A stretch of 64,000 bases of DNA from Trichobilharzia regenti (Eukaryota; Platyhelminthes; Trematoda; Strigeidida; Schistosomatidae). The notes beneath the pieces were generated by a model. That model worked only from the letters and a program-made list of their open reading frames with translations, was not told the origin of the DNA and searched no databases. Made by a program: the position numbers and the translations under genes. The DNA lies in the NCBI GenBank assembly GCA_944472135.2, contig OX235270.1, forward strand, positions 146,769,632-146,833,631, read 5' to 3'. Below are positions 8,871 through 21,828 of the stretch, in pieces (position 1 is the first letter of the stretch; the number at the start of each line of letters is the position of its first letter).

Positions 8871-11800
8871 GAAATCCTGATTAATAAATAAGGATGGATA
8901 TGTATCACTAACTAATAATACTTGGTCAAAGTTTCCCGACTGTCTATATCTACTCATGGAGACGTTAAGACATTGTTTTACAACTGTTTATCCGCACACA
9001 CACACACACACACACATACACACTGTGTTTAAAGTGTTTAACGAAGGTAGATCAATATTTGTAAGTCTGAGGTCAAATTTTGATCACAACTCGTACAATT
9101 TTGTTTATTATACTTGTTAATATTTGTTTTATAAATCATGATTGGACAAAGCTTTTAAAAACTAAAGATGTTCCTTTTATATATAAACCTGTTATGTTAA
9201 TTTCGATTAATTTCCCTGAAGAAGTTCGGACCAGATTGCCGAACGAAACGTTGGAATTACTCATTTCAATATCGCTGAGATTTTACAAATATAATTTTTT
9301 ACAAATGTCTACTTCTCACTCGGCGCCCAAATATTATAGAACTATTCTGTCAAATCTTGACTACAGTTCATTTGATTTATTTTGTAATCGAATTAAATTG
9401 ACAAAGAAACTATGTAATTGGCACAATCATCGTGTTTCCACTCTCCGTTGTCTGCAGCAGAATGCGTATCCTAAGTTCGTAGCTGTCCAGTCACCTGACA
9501 ACTTCAGTAGGTCGAATAAAGCAGCTGAATTTTCAGAAAGAAGACAAAGTAATAAGTTTGACGGGGTTGTTCAACTAAACTCTAATCCTAAACACCATAA
9601 TTTTGAAAATACGTCTAATCATAAAATTCTAGATACTAACAGTTTGAACAGACATGAAGGTGTGATGTTAGATGACGCATAGGAAATCCTGATTAATAAA
9701 TAAGGATGGATATGTATCACTAACTAATAATACTTGGTCAAAGTTTCCCGACTGTCTATATCTACTCATGGAGACGTTAAGACATTGTTTTACAACTGTT
9801 TATCCGCACACACACACACACACACACATACACACTGTGTTTAAAGTGTTTAACGAAGGTAGATCAATATTTGTAAGTCTGAGGTCAAATTTTGATCACA
9901 ACTCGTACAATTTTGTTTATTATACTTGTTAATATTTGTTTTATAAATCATGATTGGACAAAGCTTTTAAAAACTAAAGATGTTCCTTTTATATATAAAC
10001 CTGTTATGTTAATTTCGATTAATTTCCCTGAAGAAGTTCGGACCAGATTGCCGAACGAAACGTTGGAATTACTCATTTCAATATCGCTGAGATTTTACAA
10101 ATATAATTTTTTACAAATGTCTACTTCTCACTCGGCGCCCAAATATTATAGAACTATTCTGTCAAATCTTGACTACAGTTCATTTGATTTATTTTGTAAT
10201 CGAATTAAATTGACAAAGAAACTATGTAATTGGCACAATCATCGTGTTTCCACTCTCCGTTGTCTGCAGCAGAATGCGTATCCTAAGTTCGTAGCTGTCC
10301 AGTCACCTGACAACTTCAGTAGGTCGAATAAAGCAGCTGAATTTTCAGAAAGAAGACAAAGTAATAAGTTTGACGGGGTTGTTCAACTAAACTCTAATCC
10401 TAAACACCATAATTTTGAAAATACGTCTAATCATAAAATTCTAGATACTAACAGTTTGAACAGACATGAAGGTGTGATGTTAGATGACGCATAGGAAATC
10501 CTGATTAATAAATAAGGATGGATATGTATCACTAACTAATAATACTTGGTCAAAGTTTCCCGACTGTCTATATCTACTCATGGAGACGTTAAGACATTGT
10601 TTTACAACTGTTTATCCGCACACACTCACACACACACACATACACACTGTGTTTAAAGTGTTTAACGAAGGTAGATCAATATTTGTAAGTCTGAGGTCAA
10701 ATTTTGATCACAACTCGTACAATTTTGTTTATTATACTTGTTAATATTTGTTTTATAAATCATGATTGGACAAAGCTTTTAAAAACTAAAGATGTTCCTT
10801 TTATATATAAACCTGTTATGTTAATTTCGATTAATTTCCCTGAAGAAGTTCGGACCAGATTGCCGAACGAAACGTTGGAATTACTCATTTCAATATCGCT
10901 GAGATTTTACAAATATAATTTTTTACAAATGTCTACTTCTCACTCGGCGCCCAAATATTATAGAACTATTCTGTCAAATCTTGACTACAGTTCATTTGAT
11001 TTATTTTGTAATCGAATTAAATTGACAAAGAAACTATGTAATTGGCACAATCATCGTGTTTCCACTCTCCGTTGTCTGCAGCAGAATGCGTATCCTAAGT
11101 TCGTAGCTGTCCAGTCACCTGACAACTTCAGTAGGTCGAATAAAGCAGCTGAATTTTCAGAAAGAAGACAAAGTAATAAGTTTGACGGGGTTGTTCAACT
11201 AAACTCTAATCCTAAACACCATAATTTTGAAAATACGTCTAATCATAAAATTCTAGATACTAACAGTTTGAACAGACATGAAGGTGTGATGTTAGATGAC
11301 GCATAGGAAATCCTGATTAATAAATAAGGATGGATATGTATCACTAACTAATAATACTTGGTCAAAGTTTCCCGACTGTCTATATCTACTCATGGAGACG
11401 TTAAGACATTGTTTTACAACTGTTTATCCGCACACACACACACACACACACATACACACTGTGTTTAAAGTGTTTAACGAAGGTAGATCAATATTTGTAA
11501 GTCTGAGGTCAAATTTTGATCACAACTCGTACAATTTTGTTTATTATACTTGTTAATATTTGTTTTATAAATCATGATTGGACAAAGCTTTTAAAAACTA
11601 AAGATGTTCCTTTTATATATAAACCTGTTATGTTAATTTCGATTAATTTCCCTGAAGAAGTTCGGACCAGATTGCCGAACGAAACGTTGGAATTACTCAT
11701 TTCAATATCGCTGAGATTTTACAAATATAATTTTTTACAAATGTCTACTTCTCACTCGGCGCCCAAATATTATAGAACTATTCTGTCAAATCTTGACTAC

Positions 11801-14800
11801 AGTTCATTTGATTTATTTTGTAATCGAATTAAATTGACAAAGAAACTATGTAATTGGCACAATCATCGTGTTTCCACTCTCCGTTGTCTGCAGCAGAATG
11901 CGTATCCTAAGTTCGTAGCTGTCCAGTCACCTGACAACTTCAGTAGGTCGAATAAAGCAGCTGAATTTTCAGAAAGAAGACAAAGTAATAAGTTTGACGG
12001 GGTTGTTCAACTAAACTCTAATCCTAAACACCATAATTTTGAAAATACGTCTAATCATAAAATTCTAGATACTAACAGTTTGAACAGACATGAAGGTGTG
12101 ATGTTAGATGACGCATAGGAAATCCTGATTAATAAATAAGGATGGATATGTATCACTAACTAATAATACTTGGTCAAAGTTTCCCGACTGTCTATATCTA
12201 CTCATGGAGACGTTAAGACATTGTTTTACAACTGTTTATCCGCACACACACACACACACACACATACACACTGTGTTTAAAGTGTTTAACGAAGGTAGAT
12301 CAATATTTGTAAGTCTGAGGTCAAATTTTGATCACAACTCGTACAATTTTGTTTATTATACTTGTTAATATTTGTTTTATAAATCATGATTGGACAAAGC
12401 TTTTAAAAACTAAAGATGTTCCTTTTATATATAAACCTGTTATGTTAATTTCGATTAATTTCCCTGAAGAAGTTCGGACCAGATTGCCGAACGAAACGTT
12501 GGAATTACTCATTTCAATATCGCTGAGATTTTACAAATATAATTTTTTACAAATGTCTACTTCTCACTCGGCGCCCAAATATTATAGAACTATTCTGTCA
12601 AATCTTGACTACAGTTCATTTGATTTATTTTGTAATCGAATTAAATTGACAAAGAAACTATGTAATTGGCACAATCATCGTGTTTCCACTCTCCGTTGTC
12701 TGCAGCAGAATGCGTATCCTAAGTTCGTAGCTGTCCAGTCACCTGACAACTTCAGTAGGTCGAATAAAGCAGCTGAATTTTCAGAAAGAAGACAAAGTAA
12801 TAAGTTTGACGGGGTTGTTCAACTAAACTCTAATCCTAAACACCATAATTTTGAAAATACGTCTAATCATAAAATTCTAGATACTAACAGTTTGAACAGA
12901 CATGAAGGTGTGATGTTAGATGACGCATAGGAAATCCTGATTAATAAATAAGGATGGATATGTATCACTAACTAATAATACTTGGTCAAAGTTTCCCGAC
13001 TGTCTATATCTACTCATGGAGACGTTAAGACATTGTTTTACAACTGTTTATCCGCACACACACACACACACACACATACACACTGTGTTTAAAGTGTTTA
13101 ACGAAGGTAGATCAATATTTGTAAGTCTGAGGTCAAATTTTGATCACAACTCGTACAATTTTGTTTATTATACTTGTTAATATTTGTTTTATAAATCATG
13201 ATTGGACAAAGCTTTTAAAAACTAAAGATGTTCCTTTTATATATAAACCTGTTATGTTAATTTCGATTAATTTCCCTGAAGAAGTTCGGACCAGATTGCC
13301 GAACGAAACGTTGGAATTACTCATTTCAATATCGCTGAGATTTTACAAATATAATTTTTTACAAATGTCTACTTCTCACTCGGCGCCCAAATATTATAGA
13401 ACTATTCTGTCAAATCTTGACTACAGTTCATTTGATTTATTTTGTAATCGAATTAAATTGACAAAGAAACTATGTAATTGGCACAATCATCGTGTTTCCA
13501 CTCTCCGTTGTCTGCAGCAGAATGCGTATCCTAAGTTCGTAGCTGTCCAGTCACCTGACAACTTCAGTAGGTCGAATAAAGCAGCTGAATTTTCAGAAAG
13601 AAGACAAAGTAATAAGTTTGACGGGGTTGTTCAACTAAACTCTAATCCTAAACACCATAATTTTGAAAATACGTCTAATCATAAAATTCTAGATACTAAC
13701 AGTTTGAACAGACATGAAGGTGTGATGTTAGATGACGCATAGGAAATCCTGATTAATAAATAAGGATGGATATGTATCACTAACTAATAATACTTGGTCA
13801 AAGTTTCCCGACTGTCTATATCTACTCATGGAGACGTTAAGACATTGTTTTACAACTGTTTATCCGCACACACACACACACACACACATACACACTGTGT
13901 TTAAAGTGTTTAACGAAGGTAGATCAATATTTGTAAGTCTGAGGTCAAATTTTGATCACAACTCGTACAATTTTGTTTATTATACTTGTTAATATTTGTT
14001 TTATAAATCATGATTGGACAAAGCTTTTAAAAACTAAAGATGTTCCTTTTATATATAAACCTGTTATGTTAATTTCGATTAATTTCCCTGAAGAAGTTCG
14101 GACCAGATTGCCGAACGAAACGTTGGAATTACTCATTTCAATATCGCTGAGATTTTACAAATATAATTTTTTACAAATGTCTACTTCTCACTCGGCGCCC
14201 AAATATTATAGAACTATTCTGTCAAATCTTGACTACAGTTCATTTGATTTATTTTGTAATCGAATTAAATTGACAAAGAAACTATGTAATTGGCACAATC
14301 ATCGTGTTTCCACTCTCCGTTGTCTGCAGCAGAATGCGTATCCTAAGTTCGTAGCTGTCCAGTCACCTGACAACTTCAGTAGGTCGAATAAAGCAGCTGA
14401 ATTTTCAGAAAGAAGACAAAGTAATAAGTTTGACGGGGTTGTTCAACTAAACTCTAATCCTAAACACCATAATTTTGAAAATACGTCTAATCATAAAATT
14501 CTAGATACTAACAGTTTGAACAGACATGAAGGTGTGATGTTAGATGACGCATAGGAAATCCTGATTAATAAATAAGGATGGATATGTATCACTAACTAAT
14601 AATACTTGGTCAAAGTTTCCCGACTGTCTATATCTACTCATGGAGACGTTAAGACATTGTTTTACAACTGTTTATCCGCACACACACACACACACACACA
14701 TACACACTGTGTTTAAAGTGTTTAACGAAGGTAGATCAATATTTGTAAGTCTGAGGTCAAATTTTGATCACAACTCGTACAATTTTGTTTATTATACTTG

Positions 14801-17492
14801 TTAATATTTGTTTTATAAATCATGATTGGACAAAGCTTTTAAAAACTAAAGATGTTCCTTTTATATATAAACCTGTTATGTTAATTTCGATTAATTTCCC
14901 TGAAGAAGTTCGGACCAGATTGCCGAACGAAACGTTGGAATTACTCATTTCAATATCGCTGAGATTTTACAAATATAATTTTTTACAAATGTCTACTTCT
15001 CACTCGGCGCCCAAATATTATAGAACTATTCTGTCAAATCTTGACTACAGTTCATTTGATTTATTTTGTAATCGAATTAAATTGACAAAGAAACTATGTA
15101 ATTGGCACAATCATCGTGTTTCCACTCTCCGTTGTCTGCAGCAGAATGCGTATCCTAAGTTCGTAGCTGTCCAGTCACCTGACAACTTCAGTAGGTCGAA
15201 TAAAGCAGCTGAATTTTCAGAAAGAAGACAAAGTAATAAGTTTGACGGGGTTGTTCAACTAAACTCTAATCCTAAACACCATAATTTTGAAAATACGTCT
15301 AATCATAAAATTCTAGATACTAACAGTTTGAACAGACATGAAGGTGTGATGTTAGATGACGCATAGGAAATCCTGATTAATAAATAAGGATGGATATGTA
15401 TCACTAACTAATAATACTTGGTCAAAGTTTCCCGACTGTCTATATCTACTCATGGAGACGTTAAGACATTGTTTTACAACTGTTTATCCGCACACACACA
15501 CACACACACATACACACTGTGTTTAAAGTGTTTAACGAAGGTAGATCAATATTTGTAAGTCTGAGGTCAAATTTTGATCACAACTCGTACAATTTTGTTT
15601 ATTATACTTGTTAATATTTGTTTTATAAATCATGATTGGACAAAGCTTTTAAAAACTAAAGATGTTCCTTTTATATATAAACCTGTTATGTTAATTTCGA
15701 TTAATTTCCCTGAAGAAGTTCGGACCAGATTGCCGAACGAAACGTTGGAATTACTCATTTCAATATCGCTGAGATTTTACAAATATAATTTTTTACAAAT
15801 GTCTACTTCTCACTCGGCGCCCAAATATTATAGAACTATTCTGTCAAATCTTGACTACAGTTCATTTGATTTATTTTGTAATCGAATTAAATTGACAAAG
15901 AAACTATGTAATTGGCACAATCATCGTGTTTCCACTCTCCGTTGTCTGCAGCAGAATGCGTATCCTAAGTTCGTAGCTGTCCAGTCACCTGACAACTTCA
16001 GTAGGTCGAATAAAGCAGCTGAATTTTCAGAAAGAAGACAAAGTAATAAGTTTGACGGGGTTGTTCAACTAAACTCTAATCCTAAACACCATAATTTTGA
16101 AAATACGTCTAATCATAAAATTCTAGATACTAACAGTTTGAACAGACATGAAGGTGTGATGTTAGATGACGCATAGGAAATCCTGATTAATAAATAAGGA
16201 TGGATATGTATCACTAACTAATAATACTTGGTCAAAGTTTCCCGACTGTCTATATCTACTCATGGAGACGTTAAGACATTGTTTTACAACTGTTTATCCG
16301 CACACACACACACACACACACATACACACTGTGTTTAAAGTGTTTAACGAAGGTAGATCAATATTTGTAAGTCTGAGGTCAAATTTTGATCACAACTCGT
16401 ACAATTTTGTTTATTATACTTGTTAATATTTGTTTTATAAATCATGATTGGACAAAGCTTTTAAAAACTAAAGATGTTCCTTTTATATATAAACCTGTTA
16501 TGTTAATTTCGATTAATTTCCCTGAAGAAGTTCGGACCAGATTGCCGAACGAAACGTTGGAATTACTCATTTCAATATCGCTGAGATTTTACAAATATAA
16601 TTTTTTACAAATGTCTACTTCTCACTCGGCGCCCAAATATTATAGAACTATTCTGTCAAATCTTGACTACAGTTCATTTGATTTATTTTGTAATCGAATT
16701 AAATTGACAAAGAAACTATGTAATTGGCACAATCATCGTGTTTCCACTCTCCGTTGTCTGCAGCAGAATGCGTATCCTAAGTTCGTAGCTGTCCAGTCAC
16801 CTGACAACTTCAGTAGGTCGAATAAAGCAGCTGAATTTTCAGAAAGAAGACAAAGTAATAAGTTTGACGGGGTTGTTCAACTAAACTCTAATCCTAAACA
16901 CCATAATTTTGAAAATACGTCTAATCATAAAATTCTAGATACTAACAGTTTGAACAGACATGAAGGTGTGATGTTAGATGACGCATAGGAAATCCTGATT
17001 AATAAATAAGGATGGATATGTATCACTAACTAATAATACTTGGTCAAAGTTTCCCGACTGTCTATATCTACTCATGGAGACGTTAAGACATTGTTTTACA
17101 ACTGTTTATCCGCACACACACACACACACACACATACACACTGTGTTTAAAGTGTTTAACGAAGGTAGATCAATATTTGTAAGTCTGAGGTCAAATTTTG
17201 ATCACAACTCGTACAATTTTGTTTATTATACTTGTTAATATTTGTTTTATAAATCATGATTGGACAAAGCTTTTAAAAACTAAAGATGTTCCTTTTATAT
17301 ATAAACCTGTTATGTTAATTTCGATTAATTTCCCTGAAGAAGTTCGGACCAGATTGCCGAACGAAACGTTGGAATTACTCATTTCAATATCGCTGAGATT
17401 TTACAAATATAATTTTTTACAAATGTCTACTTCTCACTCGGCGCCCAAATATTATAGAACTATTCTGTCAAATCTTGACTACAGTTCATTTG

Positions 17493-17505
17493 AAAATTAC
17501 TATTG
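17493..17505. repeat. Target-site duplication, right
   Basis: AAAATTACTATTG, an exact copy of 3333-3345, directly after the truncated last unit. Confidence 0.85.
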
Positions 17506-17691
17506 GTTATGGTTATTTTAACTAAGCAGGTGGAAACCGGTAAGTTTTGGGTAGACTTATGTATTACAGAAACGGTCAAGAAAATTGGTTGTTAATGAAA
17601 CTAGTGTAGTAACAAAGGTAGGTGATGAGATGTCACAAACGGTTGGTGAAAAGGAGTTACCTAACAGTGTTTCTGACATTTTTAACTCATA

Positions 17692-17790
17692 TATATATAT
17701 ATATATTTGCGATTGTGCAGCTAAGAAAATGAACTTGCCGAAAAAGGACTCTTCGCTGAACTATGTGTGTTTTATTTTCATTAATGCTTG
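17692..17790 (+). repeat. PLE-type 3' tail fragment
   Basis: (AT)n, then TTGCGATTGTGCAGCTAAG, ending in a CTCTTCGCTGAAC-type terminus. The same terminus occurs at 2998-3050 (inverted), 29028-29110 (inverted), both arms of 32920-33535, and 43575-43650. It marks a common retroelement 3' tail in this genome. Confidence 0.5.
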
Positions 17791-18004
17791 GATAGGGATT
17801 ATTCATGAAATAAGCGATTGCAGTTCAGTTGAGGGCCTTGACTGTCCTAATAACTAACAGAACAGCACTTACTCAACTGGAATTATTAACTAGGTGTAGC
17901 TGTTACCATCTAATCTAAAAATTCTCGCCAGTATCATTTTATAGCCTTCGTTAAATTTACGTGAACTATATATTTACTTTTAGTGGCCTACTTTCAACAT
18001 TAGT

Positions 18005-18215
18005 GCATTTGTGGGACGGTGGTAGGATGCTCGCAAACTATGCATGTTGTCTGTGGTTCAATCCCTGGCCACCGACGAGGCACTCCTATACTTCACAAAG
18101 CCAGTGATAAGACTGGTAAAGATGAAAATTGGGCATGAGGCAACCCCATCCCGTAGAAAATAAACACTACTGCTGCCGAAACTCCAAAGCTCTTGCTTGA
18201 AGCTCTGCGTTCCAC
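18005..18215 (+). mobile_element. tRNA-derived SINE (family 1), diverged
   Basis: Box B-like GGTTCAATCCCTGGCCACCGACGAGG, and the body AAGCCAGTGATAAGACTGG and CAACCCCATCCCGTA, match family 1. The box A region is partly lost. Duplicated in copy B at about 44315-44523. Confidence 0.75.
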
Positions 18216-18734
18216 TAGTTACACAAGAGAATCACATTCAACATCATGATTTTCATACTTTTTCAGAAGAAATCAATAAGAAGAAGGTTGCAAATATAAA
18301 CAGGGATTTTAAAAACTTTTAGGACTTTGAGTAGATACGGACAGACAGCATATAAGAACTACTGAAGTTTCAGATATGTGACGACAACAAATTATTGTTT
18401 GTTTTTCGAAACATATTCAGTAATATCATTTGCAGACACTGTGAACACTAGTTTACAGTTGCTAAAGTGATTTTCAAAGTCATTTTTTAGTGACGCATAT
18501 TGCTTACATTCTATAAAATGTGATTAAAAAGCAGTTTCGCCTTTCACTATTCTCAGTACCTTTCTCATTTAATCACCCTTCTCAATAAGATTTTCTAATG
18601 CAAACAATTTCCAAAGACTCAGAGAGGATAATAGTGTCTTCAAGTACTGAATTTGATGGGCAGTAAACGCTGGTTATAATGAATTTAGGTTATTTTCAAT
18701 AGTTGGTTTGTAAGGATTATATCTGGTTTTTCGA

Positions 18735-18930
18735 GTTTGACCACCGGTTGATATCAGTTAGAGAACCATCGAAAACCAACAGGGTGTACTGGATAGCTGT
18801 CTAATCCTAGTTTGATAATCATCGGCAGTACACACCCAGTCACGTTCGAACCCACGACCTTCCGGTTACAAGGCAAGCTCGCATACTATTCAGCCACTGG
18901 AACCCGATTCGACGGCCCACGAATTCCAAC
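18735..18930 (-). mobile_element. tRNA-derived SINE (family 2)
   Basis: The reverse complement of a head with the anticodon-arm-like CTTGTAACCGGAAGGTC and box B-like GGTTCGAACG, followed by the conserved GTGGGTGCGTACTGC-like body. The same family is at 23432 and 36640. Copied in B at about 45043-45238. Confidence 0.75.
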
Positions 18931-19181
18931 TTCTACCAATTCGTGATTTAGGGCGACTACCGACCAGTGTCGTGGTTGGGAAATCCATCTTCACACTCGA
19001 CTGGATGGACCTCTAGTGCGAAGTTGTGACCCTGCAAACGGTAGGTCCTGGATTCGAACCCCTTTGGTGGGTGCCTACTGCCAATTCTTCCCTATTTAGG
19101 TTATGTTTAGAAAATCTAGTAAAGTTTATGCTTTGCCATTCACCGTATTTGTATCATTCCTGGTATTTCAAAAACAAACAG

Positions 19182-19442
19182 ACTGAGAGAGCTCAATTAC
19201 AAGAGACTGTGAATCGTCTTGAAGGTGAATTAGCTGCTCGATCTGATGCATTACGTAGAGCAGCAATAGATGCAACGCGTATACAAATGGAGCATGAATT
19301 AGAATTGAAAAATAGAACAAATGATTTAAATGAGTCACTGTATCATATGGAAAACAAATGGAAAGAAGCATGCAAAACTATTGAGAGATTAGAGAAGGAG
19401 TACAAAGATCAAGAATTCAAACTTACAGAAGTTTCAACAAAC
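19182..19442 (+). CDS. Host exon 1 (copy A), coiled coil
   Basis: A 261-nt exon with acceptor ACAAACAG before 19182 and donor GTAAGT at 19443; phase 0 at both ends (87 codons). The product is almost pure heptad-rich coiled coil (E/K/L/Q-rich, for example ERLEKEYKDQE). The first residues resemble a continuing coiled coil, so upstream exons probably lie outside or were lost. Phase matches the next exon at 23148. The protein family is not recognised; a centrosomal, Golgi or cytoskeletal scaffold would be typical, but that is only a guess. Duplicated at 45490-45750. Confidence 0.7.
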
Positions 19443-19486
19443 GTAAGTTGAACATTGAGATATAAGTATAAAACTTGGGCACTGGG

Positions 19487-19620
19487 GTGCAGTATAACTC
19501 CATTATGGATAAGATTTTATTTTGCTAAGTCACACAGTGTTACAGACGTCATCAGTTAATATTACTGTGTAACACCGTGTGACCTATCAAAATAAAAATA
19601 TTATCCATAATGGAGTAAGT
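19487..19620. repeat. Palindromic MITE-like element
   Basis: Two arms of about 50 bp starting ACTCCATTATGGATAAGA and ending with its complement, around a short centre containing CAGTTAATATTACTG. One-sided relatives are at 34737-34800 and 43025-43100. Copied in B at about 45805-45928. Confidence 0.6.
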
Positions 19621-19687
19621 TGCACATATTTCTGCATCAAATAAACGCCTTTTCTAAAGGATTTTGTGACGGCTAAAGTTTAAAGCT

Positions 19688-19850
19688 AAAATGGCGGCCA
19701 GTCATGCGGGTGGTCAAGGTTCAATCCTCGATCGACGCACTCCTAAACCTCGAGTAGTTTGCTTGTCGGCAGTATTCCTGGAAATGTGACATGAAAGTTG
19801 GATATGAGGATTGCAACGCCTCGCCAGAAAAAAACAACTCTATAGTCAGA
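19688..19850 (+). mobile_element. Degenerate tRNA-derived SINE
   Basis: GGTTCAATCCTCGATCGACGCACTCC resembles a box B plus the 3' end of the tRNA-like head of family 1. The following body keeps only traces (GTATGAGG-like, CAACGCCTCGCCAG). Confidence 0.45.
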
Positions 19851-20224
19851 TAAACCTAATAGCTTTAAACACTATTTTTCTCTAGGAACCGGAAGGAAAA
19901 GCAGGAAGTTTAAAGGGCATCTAAGTCCCTAAGTCATTGACTATATGTGTACTATTAAATTGGTTAGGAATTTAAACCAATACGACCTATTTCTGTGTGA
20001 CACTGAGGGGCGACTCTATCTATCTGTGCATTTCCGCAATTAATCTTGGCATGGTGTTGTTATTGTCAAACCTTCTGAAATTATTAGACATAATATGTGT
20101 GAAACTAGTTACAGTGATAGAAATGTTCAAAAATAAAAAAGATGAACTAAGTAACCATTTACGAAACCACAAGTAGACTACAAAGAGGTAATGACTATCT
20201 ATGTTATAATACATATGTACGTTT

Positions 20225-20760
20225 GACTGACTGACTGGTTTCAACATAGAACTTTGCACCGATGTGCAGAAGTTCGAGTCGCCCCACTTCACTAAGGACA
20301 CAAAAAGCAAGAGAAGAAAGTAAAAACAGATTTCGAACCATATTAATAATTGTCTCCAGACATCGGTGTTTACCGTCCCGAGGACACCAACCACGAGGTC
20401 TACATCTTCCTATATGCATGGCTTAAACTAACTGTTGTGAATCTCACTGACTGACGGAGCCATGTTGTAGCTTGACCACCACGTGCTAGCGCTTTTCCAA
20501 CCTCATCGATCCCATATCAGCTAACATTGAGCGTAGTCTAGGAAGTCAATGGGTGGCTAGGAATGCATCCGTAACACGTGTTCTAGCCACCTTAATCAGT
20601 GTAATTTTACAACCTCGTCTGTTGTTGATTTCCCCTCCTCACCTAGCACTCCACTGATGCCTAACCTCAATATTACTCATTCTATTACCGCTATCAACTA
20701 ACACGGGAGAGAGAACTCAGACACCTATGATCGGAGACAGCTAGCTAGGCTTTTCATGTC
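20225..20760. repeat. Dispersed repeat block
   Basis: Starts CAACATAGAACTTTGCACCG and continues through CCACGAGGTCTACATCTTCC to the CACTCCACTGATGCC block. Copies are at 46540-47065 (duplication B) and 59215-59700. Part of a shorter relative is seen in reverse at 22858-22920. No credible ORF; probably LINE-derived. Confidence 0.6.
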
Positions 20761-20764
20761 TTCC

Positions 20765-21125
20765 ACTCTGAATGGTCACTAGTGACTCACAGTCAACCAT
20801 AAAGGAGGACAGAGCGAACTTCTTCTGAGCAGTACACACGTCTCTTGGTCGACAGCTAGCCAGCCATTCAGCCAGCCGGACATCACGTCTACTAAGCCAT
20901 AGGCGGCGTAAACTGGCATATGCGATACTAGCCTTCTGTATCTGTGCTGAGATTTCGTCAGCGATCTACCTGTTGACTCTAGCTGATGCAACTCCTCATA
21001 TAAGTGAAGCGGTCGACACGCTCTACCTCTTCACTTTCGATTTCAAAGCTAGCAGTCTATGTAGTGCAGCCCTGTAGCGCCATCTTACATTTGACAGGAC
21101 GAACGAATCTCATGCCAAACATTCG
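20765..21125 (-). mobile_element. LINE post-RT fragment, inverted
   Basis: On the minus strand, broken frames encode the GMRF...KCKM...LQ and VDRFTY-like motifs typical of the region after the RT domain in this LINE family. It abuts the plus-strand copy at 21126, forming a head-to-head junction. Other minus copies are at 23843-24110 and 30560-30770. Confidence 0.65.
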
Positions 21126-21828
21126 ATGATTGCTGCTCTTCAAGGTGTTCAGAAGACTCTGCCTTTTTGTCAGCGTTTCCCCCACAAAGTGGGGAGGACT
21201 ATATCATCTGCATATTTCAAGTATGGCATGCGATTCGCCCCTACAAAATGTAATATGCTGCTACAGGACTGGACTACGTCAACTCCTAGCTTAGTGATAC
21301 GGAGTGAAGTGATAGAACATGTTGACCACTTCACCTATTTGGGAAGTTGTATCAGCACCAACCGACTGATTGACCACGAAATCTCAGCACGGATCCGAAA
21401 AGCTCGAGCTGCTTTCGCTAACTTACACCATCTCTGGCGTAGGCGTGACATCCAGTTATCAACCAAGGGGCGTGTGTACTGCTCAGCAGTTCGCTCCGTC
21501 CTTCTCTATGGCTCTGAAACATGGCCAATACGAGTTAAAGACATGAAAAGGTTGACTGTTTTCGATCATAGATGTCTGCGATCTCTTTCTCACGTTAGGT
21601 GGTATAATAAGGTAAGTAATGTTGACGTCAGGCGTAGAGTGTTGGGGAAAGAGGGAAAATCAATCGACGAGGCTTTAAAGTTACATAGATTGAGACGGCT
21701 AGGTCACGTGGTGTGCATGCCTAACCATCGCCTCCCCCGACGGGCATTACTAGCTGACATAGGTGCAGGTTGGAAAAGGGTAAGTGGTGGCCAAACAAAA
21801 ACATGTCATCAATCCATGAAATAAATCC
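21126..21828 (+). pseudogene. LINE ORF2 C-terminal fragment
   Basis: A 232-codon open frame with motifs after the RT domain: GMRFAPTKCN, HFTYLGSC, LHHLWRRRDI, VLLYGSETW, RCLRSLSHVRW and RRLGHV. No RT catalytic motif remains, so it is a 5'-truncated relic. In copy B (47433-48340) it continues into RLPGWGPQDSRNQWLE and CQWPAH. In A that continuation is split off by the insertion at 21829-22596. Confidence 0.8.

Larger units (their letters stand above)
3346..17492 (+). mobile_element. Composite insertion: 812-bp unit array
   Basis: This 14,147-bp block sits between two 13-bp direct repeats and is missing from the otherwise colinear copy B. It consists of an inverted 116-bp unit fragment, about 12.2 direct 812-bp units, and a 4.16-kb LINE inserted in the first unit. 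The TSD, the paralogous empty site and the inverted 5' snippet indicate that the array, or a shorter progenitor, arrived by transposition rather than growing from unique sequence. The tandem copies may have been present at insertion or amplified later. See the PLE at 40718-42565 for the same end structure. Confidence 0.75.
8090..17492 (+). repeat. 812-bp tandem array, about 11.6 units
   Basis: Units begin GTATCACTAAC and end AAGGATGGATAT. Starts are at 8090, 8902, 9714, 10526, 11338, 12150, 12962, 13774, 14586, 15396, 16208 and 17020 (the last is truncated at 17492). The unit at 14586 is 810 bp through loss of one CA in its (CA)n tract, and the fourth unit has a T inside that tract. Otherwise I see no differences between units, so the array is very young or strongly homogenised. 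Each unit contains an open frame and a hammerhead-like motif. Confidence 0.95.

Noticed and set aside
8090..17492. CRISPR array or bacterial operon of repeated genes
   Set aside because: The repeats are 812 bp with no unique spacers, and the surroundings are eukaryotic retroelements and spliced exons.
19026..19181. Start of a host protein at 19026 (ATG in frame with exon 1)
   Set aside because: The upstream sequence is intronic, with a good acceptor at 19180. The ATG frame there is a chance extension.
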